DNA of 64,000 nt from Ectopseudomonas chengduensis (GTDB lineage Bacteria > Pseudomonadota > Gammaproteobacteria > Pseudomonadales > Pseudomonadaceae). A program made the position numbers and the translations under genes. Position 1 is the first letter of the stretch. Each line of letters starts with the position of its first letter. Below the pieces are notes generated by a model that had not been told where the DNA came from, ran no database searches, and saw only the letters and a list, made by a program, of their open reading frames with translations. This document shows, in pieces, positions 1 through 7,650 of this stretch. The stretch lies in the NCBI RefSeq assembly GCF_015712065.1, contig NZ_JACFYZ010000018.1:18981-82980 (forward strand), read 5' to 3'.

Positions 1-819
1 GGTTATTTTCACAAGCACGTAGATACTGCGCGCTATGATCGCATCCTGTTTTTCCTGCGCTTCAAGAAGGAAATGCGTCAGTGGCGTTTCATTCGTACCG
101 TGCCGAATCTGGTGATTTTGGAGCACGACGCGTACCAGAATTACATTCCCTGCAAATACACCGGTCTGTTCAGTGCGCACTATCGGCGCATGCCTTGGGT
201 GCGGATCATTAGTTCGGGCGCGGATGTGGCCAAGCGTCTGCAAGACGAAGGATTCGATGCCGTATTTGTACCCAAGGGCTACGATCAGACGCTGCTTTCC
301 TACCGGGAGCGAGAGCGGGACATCGAGCTGGCGTTCGTCGGCAGCACCAAGAGTGTCGCCTACTCAGGGCGTAAAGCGCTGCTGGACGAGCTGGGGCAGG
401 TTGAGAACCTCCTGGTGACCAAGACCCGCTCGGGCGAAGAGTACTGCGAGACCTTGAATCGAATCCGCTTCTTCGTCAGTGCAGACGTCGGTATGGGGGA
501 GTACATGATCAAGAATTTCGAGGCCATGGCCTGTGGCTGTGTTTTGTTGGCCTACGATCAAGGAGACAGGGAAAACTCTGCGCTGGGATTTCGAGATATG
601 GAGAATCTTGTGCTCTATCGTGACGTTGCAGAGTTGCGTGAGAAGTTGTCTCTGCTGCGTAACGATCCTCAGTTGGCCGCACGTATTGCTGACGCGGGAA
701 GGTTGCTCGCTGAGCGGCAATACAGTTTTCAGATGATCGGCCAGAAGATCGTTGAGGCGATGGCGCTGCCGTTGCGGGCATCCACATTAAGTAAGGGTTG
801 GTTCTCTTGGTTCAGGTAA
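1..819 (+). CDS. CgeB-like glycosyltransferase, 5'-truncated by window edge
   Basis: The reading frame is open from base 1, so the gene starts upstream; 272 residues are visible and the first in-window ATG (73) is internal. The C-terminal half carries a GT-B-type signature (KNFEAMACGCVLLAY, near base 499) followed by a helical tail typical of CgeB-like family 1 glycosyltransferases, which use an activated sugar in the cytoplasm. It sits 57 bp before a WapR-like gene. In P. aeruginosa that position is held by ssg (PA5001), an LPS-related glycosyltransferase, so an Ssg role in core or O-antigen sugar transfer is likely by synteny. The donor and acceptor sugars cannot be read from the sequence. 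The symbol is left blank because the N-terminus is missing. Confidence 0.8.
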   Translation, partial: GYFHKHVDTARYDRILFFLRFKKEMRQWRFIRTVPNLVILEHDAYQNYIPCKYTGLFSAHYRRMPWVRIISSGADVAKRLQDEGFDAVFVPKGYDQTLLSYRERERDIELAFVGSTKSVAYSGRKALLDELGQVENLLVTKTRSGEEYCETLNRIRFFVSADVGMGEYMIKNFEAMACGCVLLAYDQGDRENSALGFRDMENLVLYRDVAELREKLSLLRNDPQLAARIADAGRLLAERQYSFQMIGQKIVEAMALPLRASTLSKGWFSWFR

Positions 820-876
820 AAGCAAGAGGTTTTGTTGCCTCGGTTCTTTTTTATGTTTTGAGTGGCGTCTCGGTTT

Positions 877-1773
877 ATGAGTGATAATCCCAAACACGAC
901 GATTTAACCGGGAAGCCTCTGGTTTCGGTGATCATCGCTTCCTATAACCATGCTCCGTACATTGAAGCCAGCATCCGTAGTGTTCTGGCACAGAGCTATC
1001 CGAACATCGAGTTGCTGGTTGTTGACGATGGTTCCAAGGACGACAGTGTTGAGCGTATCCGTGTATTGCAGGCGGAGTACGATTTCGATTTCCAGCGGCA
1101 GTCCAATCAGGGGCTGAGTCGTACTCTCAACGCCGCTATCGTTCGCGCCAAGGGCTCGATTATCGTGCCCTTTGGTTCTGACGACATCATGCGTCCTGAG
1201 CGTATCGCCAAGCAGGTCGCGTATCTGCACGATAAGCCGGAAGTAGGTATCTGCTCGGCAAACATCGATTTTATCGATGCGCAGGGCAATCCATTTCCTG
1301 ACAGTGAACAGAAGCTACGTCACTTGCCGTTCCGCCGCCTGGACTTCGATGATCTCTTTCTCGATCGCAAACCTGGTCCACAAGCAGCTACGCTCATGTT
1401 TCGTCGTGAGGCGCTCGAGGCCGTAGGAGGCTTCGATCCGGATATCCGGCTCGAGGATGTATACATTTGTCTAAAGATCCTTCGGGCAGGCTTTTACATC
1501 GATATCTTGGGCGAGGTACTGGCTGACTACCGTAAGCACGAGAGTAATACCTATAAGCATTTACGCTTTATGACTGACAATATGCTCAAGACCTATGCCT
1601 GTTTCTCTGATCATCCAAGTTACGAGGCGGTGACACGGCGTTATCTGGTCTCTATGTTTCTCAAAGCATCAAATCGCGACAAGCCCCTGGCACGTGAGCT
1701 GATTCGTCAGATTCCGGTGCGTTACTGGAATGCCAAGGTGGTACGTGGCGCATTGCGCCTTCTGTTTGCCTGA
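877..1773 (+). CDS. wapR: GT2 glycosyltransferase, WapR-like LPS core rhamnosyltransferase
   Basis: A 298-residue GT-A fold glycosyltransferase of family 2. The N-terminal nucleotide-binding strand is followed by VVDDGS (about residues 48–53), the metal-binding GSDD motif (100–103) and a catalytic-base ED pair near residue 193. In P. aeruginosa WapR (PA5000) adds the alpha-1,3 rhamnose that lets WaaL ligate O-antigen to the outer core. The next gene here is waaL, as in that organism, which supports the call. The start chosen is ATG 877; an in-frame GTG at 862 would add five residues, and neither has a strong Shine-Dalgarno. The function is inferred from family plus synteny; the sugar specificity is not visible in the sequence. 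Confidence 0.75.
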   Translation: MSDNPKHDDLTGKPLVSVIIASYNHAPYIEASIRSVLAQSYPNIELLVVDDGSKDDSVERIRVLQAEYDFDFQRQSNQGLSRTLNAAIVRAKGSIIVPFGSDDIMRPERIAKQVAYLHDKPEVGICSANIDFIDAQGNPFPDSEQKLRHLPFRRLDFDDLFLDRKPGPQAATLMFRREALEAVGGFDPDIRLEDVYICLKILRAGFYIDILGEVLADYRKHESNTYKHLRFMTDNMLKTYACFSDHPSYEAVTRRYLVSMFLKASNRDKPLARELIRQIPVRYWNAKVVRGALRLLFA

Positions 1774-1844
1774 CTCAAGGGTGTTTAGCGGTTGCTTTCT
1801 GATACGGGCAACCGCTTCAGTGATCGGTTTAGGGGGAAGTTTCA

Positions 1845-3014
1845 TTGGCGGGCTGGCGAGAGCGGATTTACAACGGCTATGTGGGCTACTGGGCGCCTCT
1901 TGCGCTTCTGGCGTTTCTGACCGGAATGTTCTGGATCGGTGATCGCTCGCTCTACCACAAGCTTTATTACGCCACGTTGGCATTGCCGACGCTGTTGGTC
2001 GCGCTAGTATCGCCAGTGCGTTTTCTGCATCAGTTGCGTCAGCCCTATCTGGTTCTTTTCTTGGTTTTTTCGTTGTATGTGATGCTTTCGTTGTCTTGGT
2101 CTCCCGAGCAGAATTACTCCAAGCTCAAGCAGCCGCTCTATGTGCTGATGTTGTTGCTAGCTGTGGGGGCGATGGCGGAACACGATATGCGCCGGCTGGT
2201 GCAGTGCGTCGCACTGGCTGCCGTTTTTGCAAGCCTCTTTGCTCTGATCACCATGCTCATGTATGGCATGGATGAGAACAGGCCTGAGCGCCTGGAGGGC
2301 ATGGGGGCACTATACAATCCTTTGCTGACCACGCACGTGTATGGTTTTTTCACGGTGATGGTGATGGGGGCGTTGGTTACCAGTCGGCGGTACTTCGCTG
2401 TAAAGCTGTCGATGTTCGTTGTGTTGCTTTGCTTGCTGTTCCTGACCGGGTCGCGTACACCGTTGCTGGCATTGCTGGTCTGTGTGGGTTGGCTGGTGCT
2501 TCTGCTGGGAGATCGTCGTGTAATTGTCTTGGCGGCGGTGGTATCGCTGGCGATCATGTTGGGTTTCTGGGGGGTGGATTACAACCCCCTGGAGCGGGGC
2601 TTGTCGTATCGTCCGTTCATATGGCAGGACGCTTGGCGTCAGACCTTGCCTGTGTTGTGGCTGGGTCATGGCTATGACGCCTCCATTGATATTTACCTGC
2701 CGGACCTTGATTACTTGCTGGCGGATACTCACAACCTGACGCTGGGGGTCATCTACCAGACTGGTCTGGTAGGAGGAGTGATGTGGCTGAGCCTCTATGT
2801 CTACGGCTTCTCCCAGGCTTGGCGTTACAGGTCGTCGGGCTTGGTGATCATCAGCTCGGTGTTACTTGTATATGGCTTCATGGCCGGTATGACCGAAGGT
2901 AGTGCCTTTATGTCGAGGCCCAAGGAGCATTGGTTCATTATTTGGATACCTATTGCCCTGCATTTTGCTGTCTTGCGCAAAGTTGGCACGGGTATGAAGG
3001 GGACGTCTGCTTGA
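1845..3014 (+). CDS. waaL: O-antigen ligase WaaL
   Basis: A 389-residue, very hydrophobic inner-membrane protein with roughly ten to twelve predicted membrane segments and a larger periplasmic loop in the second half (around the ERGLSYRPFIWQ region). This is the Wzy_C/O-antigen ligase layout. WaaL joins undecaprenyl-linked O-antigen to the lipid A core at the periplasmic face. GSRTPLLALL near residue 200 is typical of the ligase/polymerase superfamily. Translation most likely begins at TTG 1845, because a strong purine-rich AGGGGGAAG lies at 1831–1839 and no upstream ATG is in frame. The gene follows wapR and precedes, convergently, two kinase-like genes. Wzy polymerase is the alternative family member, but the context favours WaaL. 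Confidence 0.85.
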   Translation: MAGWRERIYNGYVGYWAPLALLAFLTGMFWIGDRSLYHKLYYATLALPTLLVALVSPVRFLHQLRQPYLVLFLVFSLYVMLSLSWSPEQNYSKLKQPLYVLMLLLAVGAMAEHDMRRLVQCVALAAVFASLFALITMLMYGMDENRPERLEGMGALYNPLLTTHVYGFFTVMVMGALVTSRRYFAVKLSMFVVLLCLLFLTGSRTPLLALLVCVGWLVLLLGDRRVIVLAAVVSLAIMLGFWGVDYNPLERGLSYRPFIWQDAWRQTLPVLWLGHGYDASIDIYLPDLDYLLADTHNLTLGVIYQTGLVGGVMWLSLYVYGFSQAWRYRSSGLVIISSVLLVYGFMAGMTEGSAFMSRPKEHWFIIWIPIALHFAVLRKVGTGMKGTSA

Positions 3015-3056
3015 TAGCAGCCCCATCATAGGCCTTTCACGATTTGGTGACGTTGT

Positions 3057-3662
3057 TTAGGGCTGGCTTACGCGGTTTGCAAGGGTGTCGAAGGGGAAGT
3101 CGGCTAGCCCGTTATGCTTGAGGTAGCGCTCGAAGTGGGCAAGATTACGGCGGATCTTGTCCTTGGACAGTGGGCCTGCAAGAAACTGTAGGTCGGCGAT
3201 ATCGATCAGGCCCAGTTGCCCTTCGGGTGTGCGAACGATGTTGCCTAGGTGTAGCGAGCGAAAGTAGATACCCTTGCGATGCAGATCTTTGAACAGCTCG
3301 ATTAGCTGTTCAAACAGGGAGGCTGAAAGTTCTCCATGCTGAGTGAACAGATCCCTCAGTGTTTCCCCCGGCAGTGCTTTGTAGTGGATCGCAGTCCAGC
3401 CTGCTGTTGCCAGCTTGAACAACTGTAGAGGTTGCACCGTGGGTATACCTAGCTCTTCTAATCGTGATGCATTTTCCCAGAAGCGTTGCGAGTAGGGGCG
3501 CAGTAGGGCGGATGACAGTAAGCGCTTGCGTCTGAAGATCTTCAAATATTCGCCATTTTCAAAACGATAGACCTTCGGGCCGTGGCTATCTTCTTCAATG
3601 CTCTCTGCGCCCTGAATTAGCTTCTGGAATGCCTCTTGCGTTAGTGGCTGAGCGGTGGTCAT
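3057..3662 (-). CDS. LPS-kinase-like protein lacking the catalytic-loop Asp
   Basis: A 201-residue protein with a Rio/InaA-type small kinase fold. A lysine-rich strand (GEYLKIFRRKR, 37–47) precedes the helical lobe, and the catalytic-loop segment is FRSLHLGN (134–141) followed by LIDIAD (152–157). In active relatives the loop reads HxDLHxGN. Here the His is Phe134 and the catalytic Asp is Ser136, while Asn141 and metal-ligand Asp154 remain. It may therefore be a pseudokinase or use an altered mechanism. The P. aeruginosa neighbour PA4998 occupies the same place between waaL and msbA. It is transcribed after the intact kinase-like gene 183 bp upstream, and it converges on waaL with a 42-bp gap. 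Substrate unknown; Kdo or heptose phosphorylation is plausible only by context. Confidence 0.75.
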   Translation of the reverse strand: MTTAQPLTQEAFQKLIQGAESIEEDSHGPKVYRFENGEYLKIFRRKRLLSSALLRPYSQRFWENASRLEELGIPTVQPLQLFKLATAGWTAIHYKALPGETLRDLFTQHGELSASLFEQLIELFKDLHRKGIYFRSLHLGNIVRTPEGQLGLIDIADLQFLAGPLSKDKIRRNLAHFERYLKHNGLADFPFDTLANRVSQP

Positions 3663-3845
3663 ATCAATCGTTTTCTAATGCTGGATGTTTACGCCTGCCA
3701 AGTTTTCGTCACTCGTGCTGTCTTGAGTGTTCGCGTATGGCAGGCATGAAAATTTAGCCTGCTAGGGTACGTAAAATTGTTCGCTTAGGCCACTGATCGT
3801 GCCTTGTCTTTTGTCGGTCCTCAGAGCCCGAAAGCCGGCCTTGGC

Positions 3846-4697
3846 TCAGTGTGCTGGTTTGAGTCTCTCTAGCTGCCCGGTTTTGGGGATGAGGTGGCGT
3901 TCCTTGCGATCTGCGCCGTGGTGCTTGAAGTGATCATAGAAGAGTCGAAAACGAGATTGTTCAATGCCTTTAAGTCTGGCAAGTTGCGTGCTTACAAGCT
4001 GATCATAGAGCGACTCGCTTATGAAGTCGTGTAGCTGATGCTGGTACAAGAAAGCAAACTGAAAGCCCAGCGTTTCACTGGAGTGAGGGTTGTCACCAAT
4101 GTAGCAATTTTCCAGGTCAATCACCTTCAGGTCTTCAAGATTGCCCTCGTGAATCATGACGTTCCCCGCCCAAAGATCTAGGTGGTAGATACCTGACTGA
4201 TTGAGTTGTGTGATCAGTTCCAGGCAGGCTTCTGAGAATGAATTGGCCTGCGATGGGTTTTGCTGCAGCCAGTCGAAGCCATCAAGCCAGTCGGCTAGGT
4301 TTTCATAATTCAAAAACACCTCGGTAACCAAACCGCTACGCTGGCGAACCAGGCCGTAGCCAAGCAATTTGGGAACCAGCGTAGTTCGCTTCTGCGCTTC
4401 TGCGTGATTGTTTAGCTCTTCAAGAACCCAATCATATAGGCCTGATCGGCGCCTGATCCCTAGCGTTGTTCTGATTCGCGCAGGAATGCTGTCTATTGTG
4501 GATGCCTTGATGAAAAGCGCGCTTGCTGTTTCTCGGGTGAGGGGGCGTGCAAGCCGCTTTTCTCCCGTTTTACGGCGCTTTGAGAGCAATTCCCTGATCT
4601 GCGGCCAGAGGCTTTTCAATGACTTTCCAGTCTCTGTATCTGTCGCGTAAAGAGTTGCGTTCTGGAGCTGCTGGGCGTGATGCTTGCTTTTGCTCAT
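3846..4697 (-). CDS. InaA/Kdo-kinase-like LPS kinase
   Basis: A 283-residue kinase-fold protein whose catalytic loop is intact: YHLDLWAGNV gives His172, Asp174 and Asn179, and KVIDLEN gives the metal-binding Asp194. This is the pattern of Kdo/heptose kinases and InaA-like proteins acting on LPS core sugars at the cytoplasmic face. The start is ATG 4697; an in-frame GTG at 4715 would add six residues. It is divergent from msbA across a 223-bp region containing a long hairpin and an msbA promoter, and lies upstream of the pseudokinase-like gene on the same strand. The exact substrate is not identifiable. Base composition is lower in GC than in the genes to the right, as in the rest of this LPS block. 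Confidence 0.75.
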   Translation of the reverse strand: MSKSKHHAQQLQNATLYATDTETGKSLKSLWPQIRELLSKRRKTGEKRLARPLTRETASALFIKASTIDSIPARIRTTLGIRRRSGLYDWVLEELNNHAEAQKRTTLVPKLLGYGLVRQRSGLVTEVFLNYENLADWLDGFDWLQQNPSQANSFSEACLELITQLNQSGIYHLDLWAGNVMIHEGNLEDLKVIDLENCYIGDNPHSSETLGFQFAFLYQHQLHDFISESLYDQLVSTQLARLKGIEQSRFRLFYDHFKHHGADRKERHLIPKTGQLERLKPAH

Positions 4698-4773
4698 CCA
4701 TCCGTGAGAGATCACTACTGGGGTCCTTGTCTACTGAGGTGCGAGCGGCTTCGCTGTCTTGGGGCATAACAGA

Positions 4774-4836
4774 TCATCGTAGTGGCATTTTGATGTGGCG
4801 TCTACGAGTTGGTGCCTCTGAATGCCACTATGATGG
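4774..4836. repeat. Long imperfect inverted repeat between kinase gene and msbA
   Basis: Arms 4774–4789 (TCATCGTAGTGGCATT) and 4821–4836 (AATGCCACTATGATGG) pair at 15 of 16 positions counting one G·T, around a 31-base loop. It lies between divergent genes, so it is not a terminator for either and has no T-run. It could be an operator, or a 5'-UTR structure of the kinase transcript. Confidence 0.6.
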
Positions 4837-4876
4837 CAAAACTTCTGATGCGCCTGGGCGCTTAAATAGGCAGTGC

Positions 4877-4885
4877 TGGTACAAT
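4877..4885 (+). promoter_or_regulatory. Extended -10 promoter for msbA
   Basis: TGGTACAAT at 4877–4885 fits an extended -10 element (TGn followed by a five-of-six match to TATAAT), 35 bp upstream of the msbA ATG. No good -35 is present, which is normal for extended -10 promoters. Confidence 0.4.
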
Positions 4886-4920
4886 CGCCTCTTGCTAATC
4901 CTGCCTGTGAGACGAGCTGA

Positions 4921-6750
4921 ATGGCCAATCCTACCCAACAATCGAGCCTGAAAGTCTATCTGCGATTGTTGCGCTACGTAGTTCCCTACTGGGGACTGTT
5001 CACCATCAGTCTCGTCGGGTTTCTAATTTTCGCTTCTACCCAGCCGATGCTGGGGTACATGCTCAAGTTCTTTGTCGACGGGCTGAGCAATCCCGACGCC
5101 GGTCTGTTTGCTGGAGTGCCTTGGGTGCTTGAGCATGCGCCCTGGCTTGCTGAGCTAAAGCTGTTGCAGGCAGTGCCCTTACTGATCGTTCTGATCGCGC
5201 TATGGCAGGGTATCGGCTCGTTTCTTGGGAATTACTATCTTGCCAAGGTCTCCATGGGGTTGGTACAGGATCTGCGTATTGCTTTGTTCAACAATCTGCT
5301 GACCTTACCCAACCGATATTTTGACAGTCACAACTCCGGTCACCTGATTTCCCGCATCACCTACAACGTGACCATGGTAACCGGTGCTGCTACCGATGCG
5401 ATCAAGGTCGTGGTGCGTGAAGGGATGACCGTAGTGTTCCTTTTTGCCACGCTACTGTGGATGAACTGGAAGCTCACCTTGGTGATGGTGGCTATCCTGC
5501 CTGTCATCGGTCTGATGGTGACGAGCACCAGTAAGAAATTTCGCAAGCAGAGCAAGAAGATCCAGACCAGCATGGGTGATGTCACCCACGTCACCTCCGA
5601 GAGCATCCAGGGCTACCGCGTGGTGCGCAGTTTTGGTGGTGAGGATTACGAGAAACAGCGCTTTCTCGGTGCCAGCGAGGAGAACAAGCTCAAGCAGCTG
5701 AAGATGGTCAAGACTAACGCGGTCTATACGCCTTCGCTGCAGTTGGTGATCTACAGTGCCATGGCTGTGCTGATGTTTCTTGTCCTGTGGCTGCGTGGTG
5801 ATGCCTCGGCGGGTGATCTGGTGGCCTATATCACTCTGGCGGGTCTATTGCCCAAGCCGATTCGTCAACTGTCCGAGGTCAGCTCGACCATCCAGAAAGG
5901 TGTGGCAGGTGCCGAGAGCATCTTCGAGCAGCTCGACGAGGAGCCGGAGGTCGACCGCGGCACTCAGGAGCGCGAGCGCGTCAGCGGCCGACTGGAAGTA
6001 AAGGAGCTAAGTTTCAGCTACCCCGGCTCGGAAAAGCCCGTTCTGAACAATATTTCCTTCGTCGCCGAACCGGGGCAGATGGTGGCGCTGGTCGGGCGTT
6101 CCGGTAGCGGCAAGTCGACCCTGGCCAGTCTGATTCCGCGTTTCTATCACCACGAGCAGGGCAGCATCCTGCTCGATGGGGTGGATGTGGAGGATTACAC
6201 CCTGCGCAACCTGCGCCGGCACATTGCCCTTGTCACCCAGCACGTCACCCTGTTCAACGATACGGTGCGCAACAACATTGCTTATGGCGATCTGGCCGGC
6301 GCACCGCTCGAAGCCGTTCAGCAGGCGGCGGGCGATGCCTATGCCGCCGAGTTCATCGAGAAGATGCCGCAAGGCTATGACACCCTGGTCGGCGAGAACG
6401 GCGTGCTGCTGTCCGGCGGTCAGCGCCAGCGCCTGGCTATCGCCCGCGCGCTGCTCAAGGATGCGCCTGTGCTGATTCTCGACGAGGCCACCTCAGCACT
6501 GGATACCGAATCCGAGCGACATATCCAGGCCGCCCTGGACCAGGTGATGCAGGGGCGCACCACGCTGGTGATCGCTCACCGCCTGAGCACCATCGAGAGG
6601 GCCGACCTGATTCTGGTGATGGATCAGGGGCAGATCGTCGAGCGCGGCAGTCATGCCGAGTTGTTGGAGCGTAACGGATACTACGCTCGCTTGCATTCCA
6701 CGCAATTTGAAGATGCTGGCACTGATAATTCAATCGAGCAGGATACTTGA
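4921..6750 (+). CDS. msbA: Lipid A-core flippase MsbA (ABC transporter)
   Basis: A 609-residue half-transporter with six N-terminal membrane helices (about residues 15–320) fused to an ABC ATPase. Walker A is GRSGSGKS near residue 392, the signature LSGGQ is near 497, and Walker B LILDEATSALD is near 520; the length is normal for MsbA. It flips nascent lipid A-core from the inner to the outer leaflet of the cytoplasmic membrane. The gene begins 16 bp after an AT-poor leader and its TGA overlaps the ATG of the Mig-14-like gene by one base, so the two are translationally coupled. Position beside hldE, waaL and kinase-like genes supports the LPS-specific role over a generic multidrug exporter. 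Confidence 0.95.
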   Translation: MANPTQQSSLKVYLRLLRYVVPYWGLFTISLVGFLIFASTQPMLGYMLKFFVDGLSNPDAGLFAGVPWVLEHAPWLAELKLLQAVPLLIVLIALWQGIGSFLGNYYLAKVSMGLVQDLRIALFNNLLTLPNRYFDSHNSGHLISRITYNVTMVTGAATDAIKVVVREGMTVVFLFATLLWMNWKLTLVMVAILPVIGLMVTSTSKKFRKQSKKIQTSMGDVTHVTSESIQGYRVVRSFGGEDYEKQRFLGASEENKLKQLKMVKTNAVYTPSLQLVIYSAMAVLMFLVLWLRGDASAGDLVAYITLAGLLPKPIRQLSEVSSTIQKGVAGAESIFEQLDEEPEVDRGTQERERVSGRLEVKELSFSYPGSEKPVLNNISFVAEPGQMVALVGRSGSGKSTLASLIPRFYHHEQGSILLDGVDVEDYTLRNLRRHIALVTQHVTLFNDTVRNNIAYGDLAGAPLEAVQQAAGDAYAAEFIEKMPQGYDTLVGENGVLLSGGQRQRLAIARALLKDAPVLILDEATSALDTESERHIQAALDQVMQGRTTLVIAHRLSTIERADLILVMDQGQIVERGSHAELLERNGYYARLHSTQFEDAGTDNSIEQDT

Positions 6751-7646
6751 TGCTTGGCTATCTGCGTTTCTGGAGGGAGCGTGGCTGGGAAGTGATCGAG
6801 GCAGCGGACTATGCTTTAGCCTGGGCTCGATTCGGGGGGAGCGTCATTACCCACCCGCTAGTGGTCGAGCGGCTTTCTAGCCTTGCCGGTATACCCGTGC
6901 GTTACCTCGGATATTTTGTTGGGGGCGAAATTCAAGCTGCCATTCCTACATGGGGGCGCTACCTCGCACTTTCGCGCAAGGTTCTGAAGAGCAAAGGGCA
7001 GCGTGAACTCTTTGACCTTGGCAATGCTGAAATCATTCTCCCTGCCGCTGTGGACGCACGAGCACCGTTGCGGCATGAGGTGAGCTACATCTCCGAACTT
7101 AATCGGGTGGTTTTTCCAGGGCTTCGTCTGCAGAAAGAGCAGTTGGCGATGGCTCGAGCCCCTGAGGAGCTTTCGAAGAAGTTTCGCTATAACCAGAGGC
7201 GTGAGCTACGCCTATTCGAGGAGGCCGGCGGTACGGTACGCTCTGTGGGCGAGTTCGCTCCAGATGACTTCGCTGCTATCTATACCGAACTGTTCGAGCG
7301 ACGCTGGGGCTTTCCCGTGCCGGGAAAAGGCCATCTGAGTGAAGTATTTACGTTGTTGCGCGAACTGCTTCAAGGCTCCCTGCTGATGTTGGATGGTGTT
7401 CCTACTGCTGTTCAGGTGTTGTACAGGGTTGAGTCGCCAAACTGGCTCAGTTACGAGTACATCAATGGCGGAGTCGACCCTCGTGCTCAACACCTCAGTC
7501 CGGGCAGTGTCCTGAGTTTCATCAATACTCAAGCTGCATGGTCTGACGCTCGACAACAAGGAAAGGCATTGCGCTACTCTTTCGGCAGAGCCGATCGAGA
7601 GTACAAGGATCGTTGGTGCAGCAGGGTTGCCGCGTTTCGGACATAA
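6750..7646 (+). CDS. Mig-14-like GNAT-fold protein
   Basis: A 298-residue soluble protein resembling Mig-14, the antimicrobial-peptide-resistance factor of Salmonella and PA5003 of Pseudomonas. Its C-terminal half looks like a GNAT/FemX-type acyltransferase fold (for example the FRYNQRRELRLFEEAGG segment and the SYEYINGG region). In P. aeruginosa the homologue neighbours dnpA and wapR; here it lies directly between msbA and the dnpA-like gene. The ATG at 6750 overlaps the msbA stop (TGATG), so co-translation is expected. Acyl transfer to an envelope glycan or peptide is plausible from fold and context, but no catalytic residues can be named with confidence. Confidence 0.7.
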   Translation: MLGYLRFWRERGWEVIEAADYALAWARFGGSVITHPLVVERLSSLAGIPVRYLGYFVGGEIQAAIPTWGRYLALSRKVLKSKGQRELFDLGNAEIILPAAVDARAPLRHEVSYISELNRVVFPGLRLQKEQLAMARAPEELSKKFRYNQRRELRLFEEAGGTVRSVGEFAPDDFAAIYTELFERRWGFPVPGKGHLSEVFTLLRELLQGSLLMLDGVPTAVQVLYRVESPNWLSYEYINGGVDPRAQHLSPGSVLSFINTQAAWSDARQQGKALRYSFGRADREYKDRWCSRVAAFRT

Positions 7647-7650
7647 AAAA

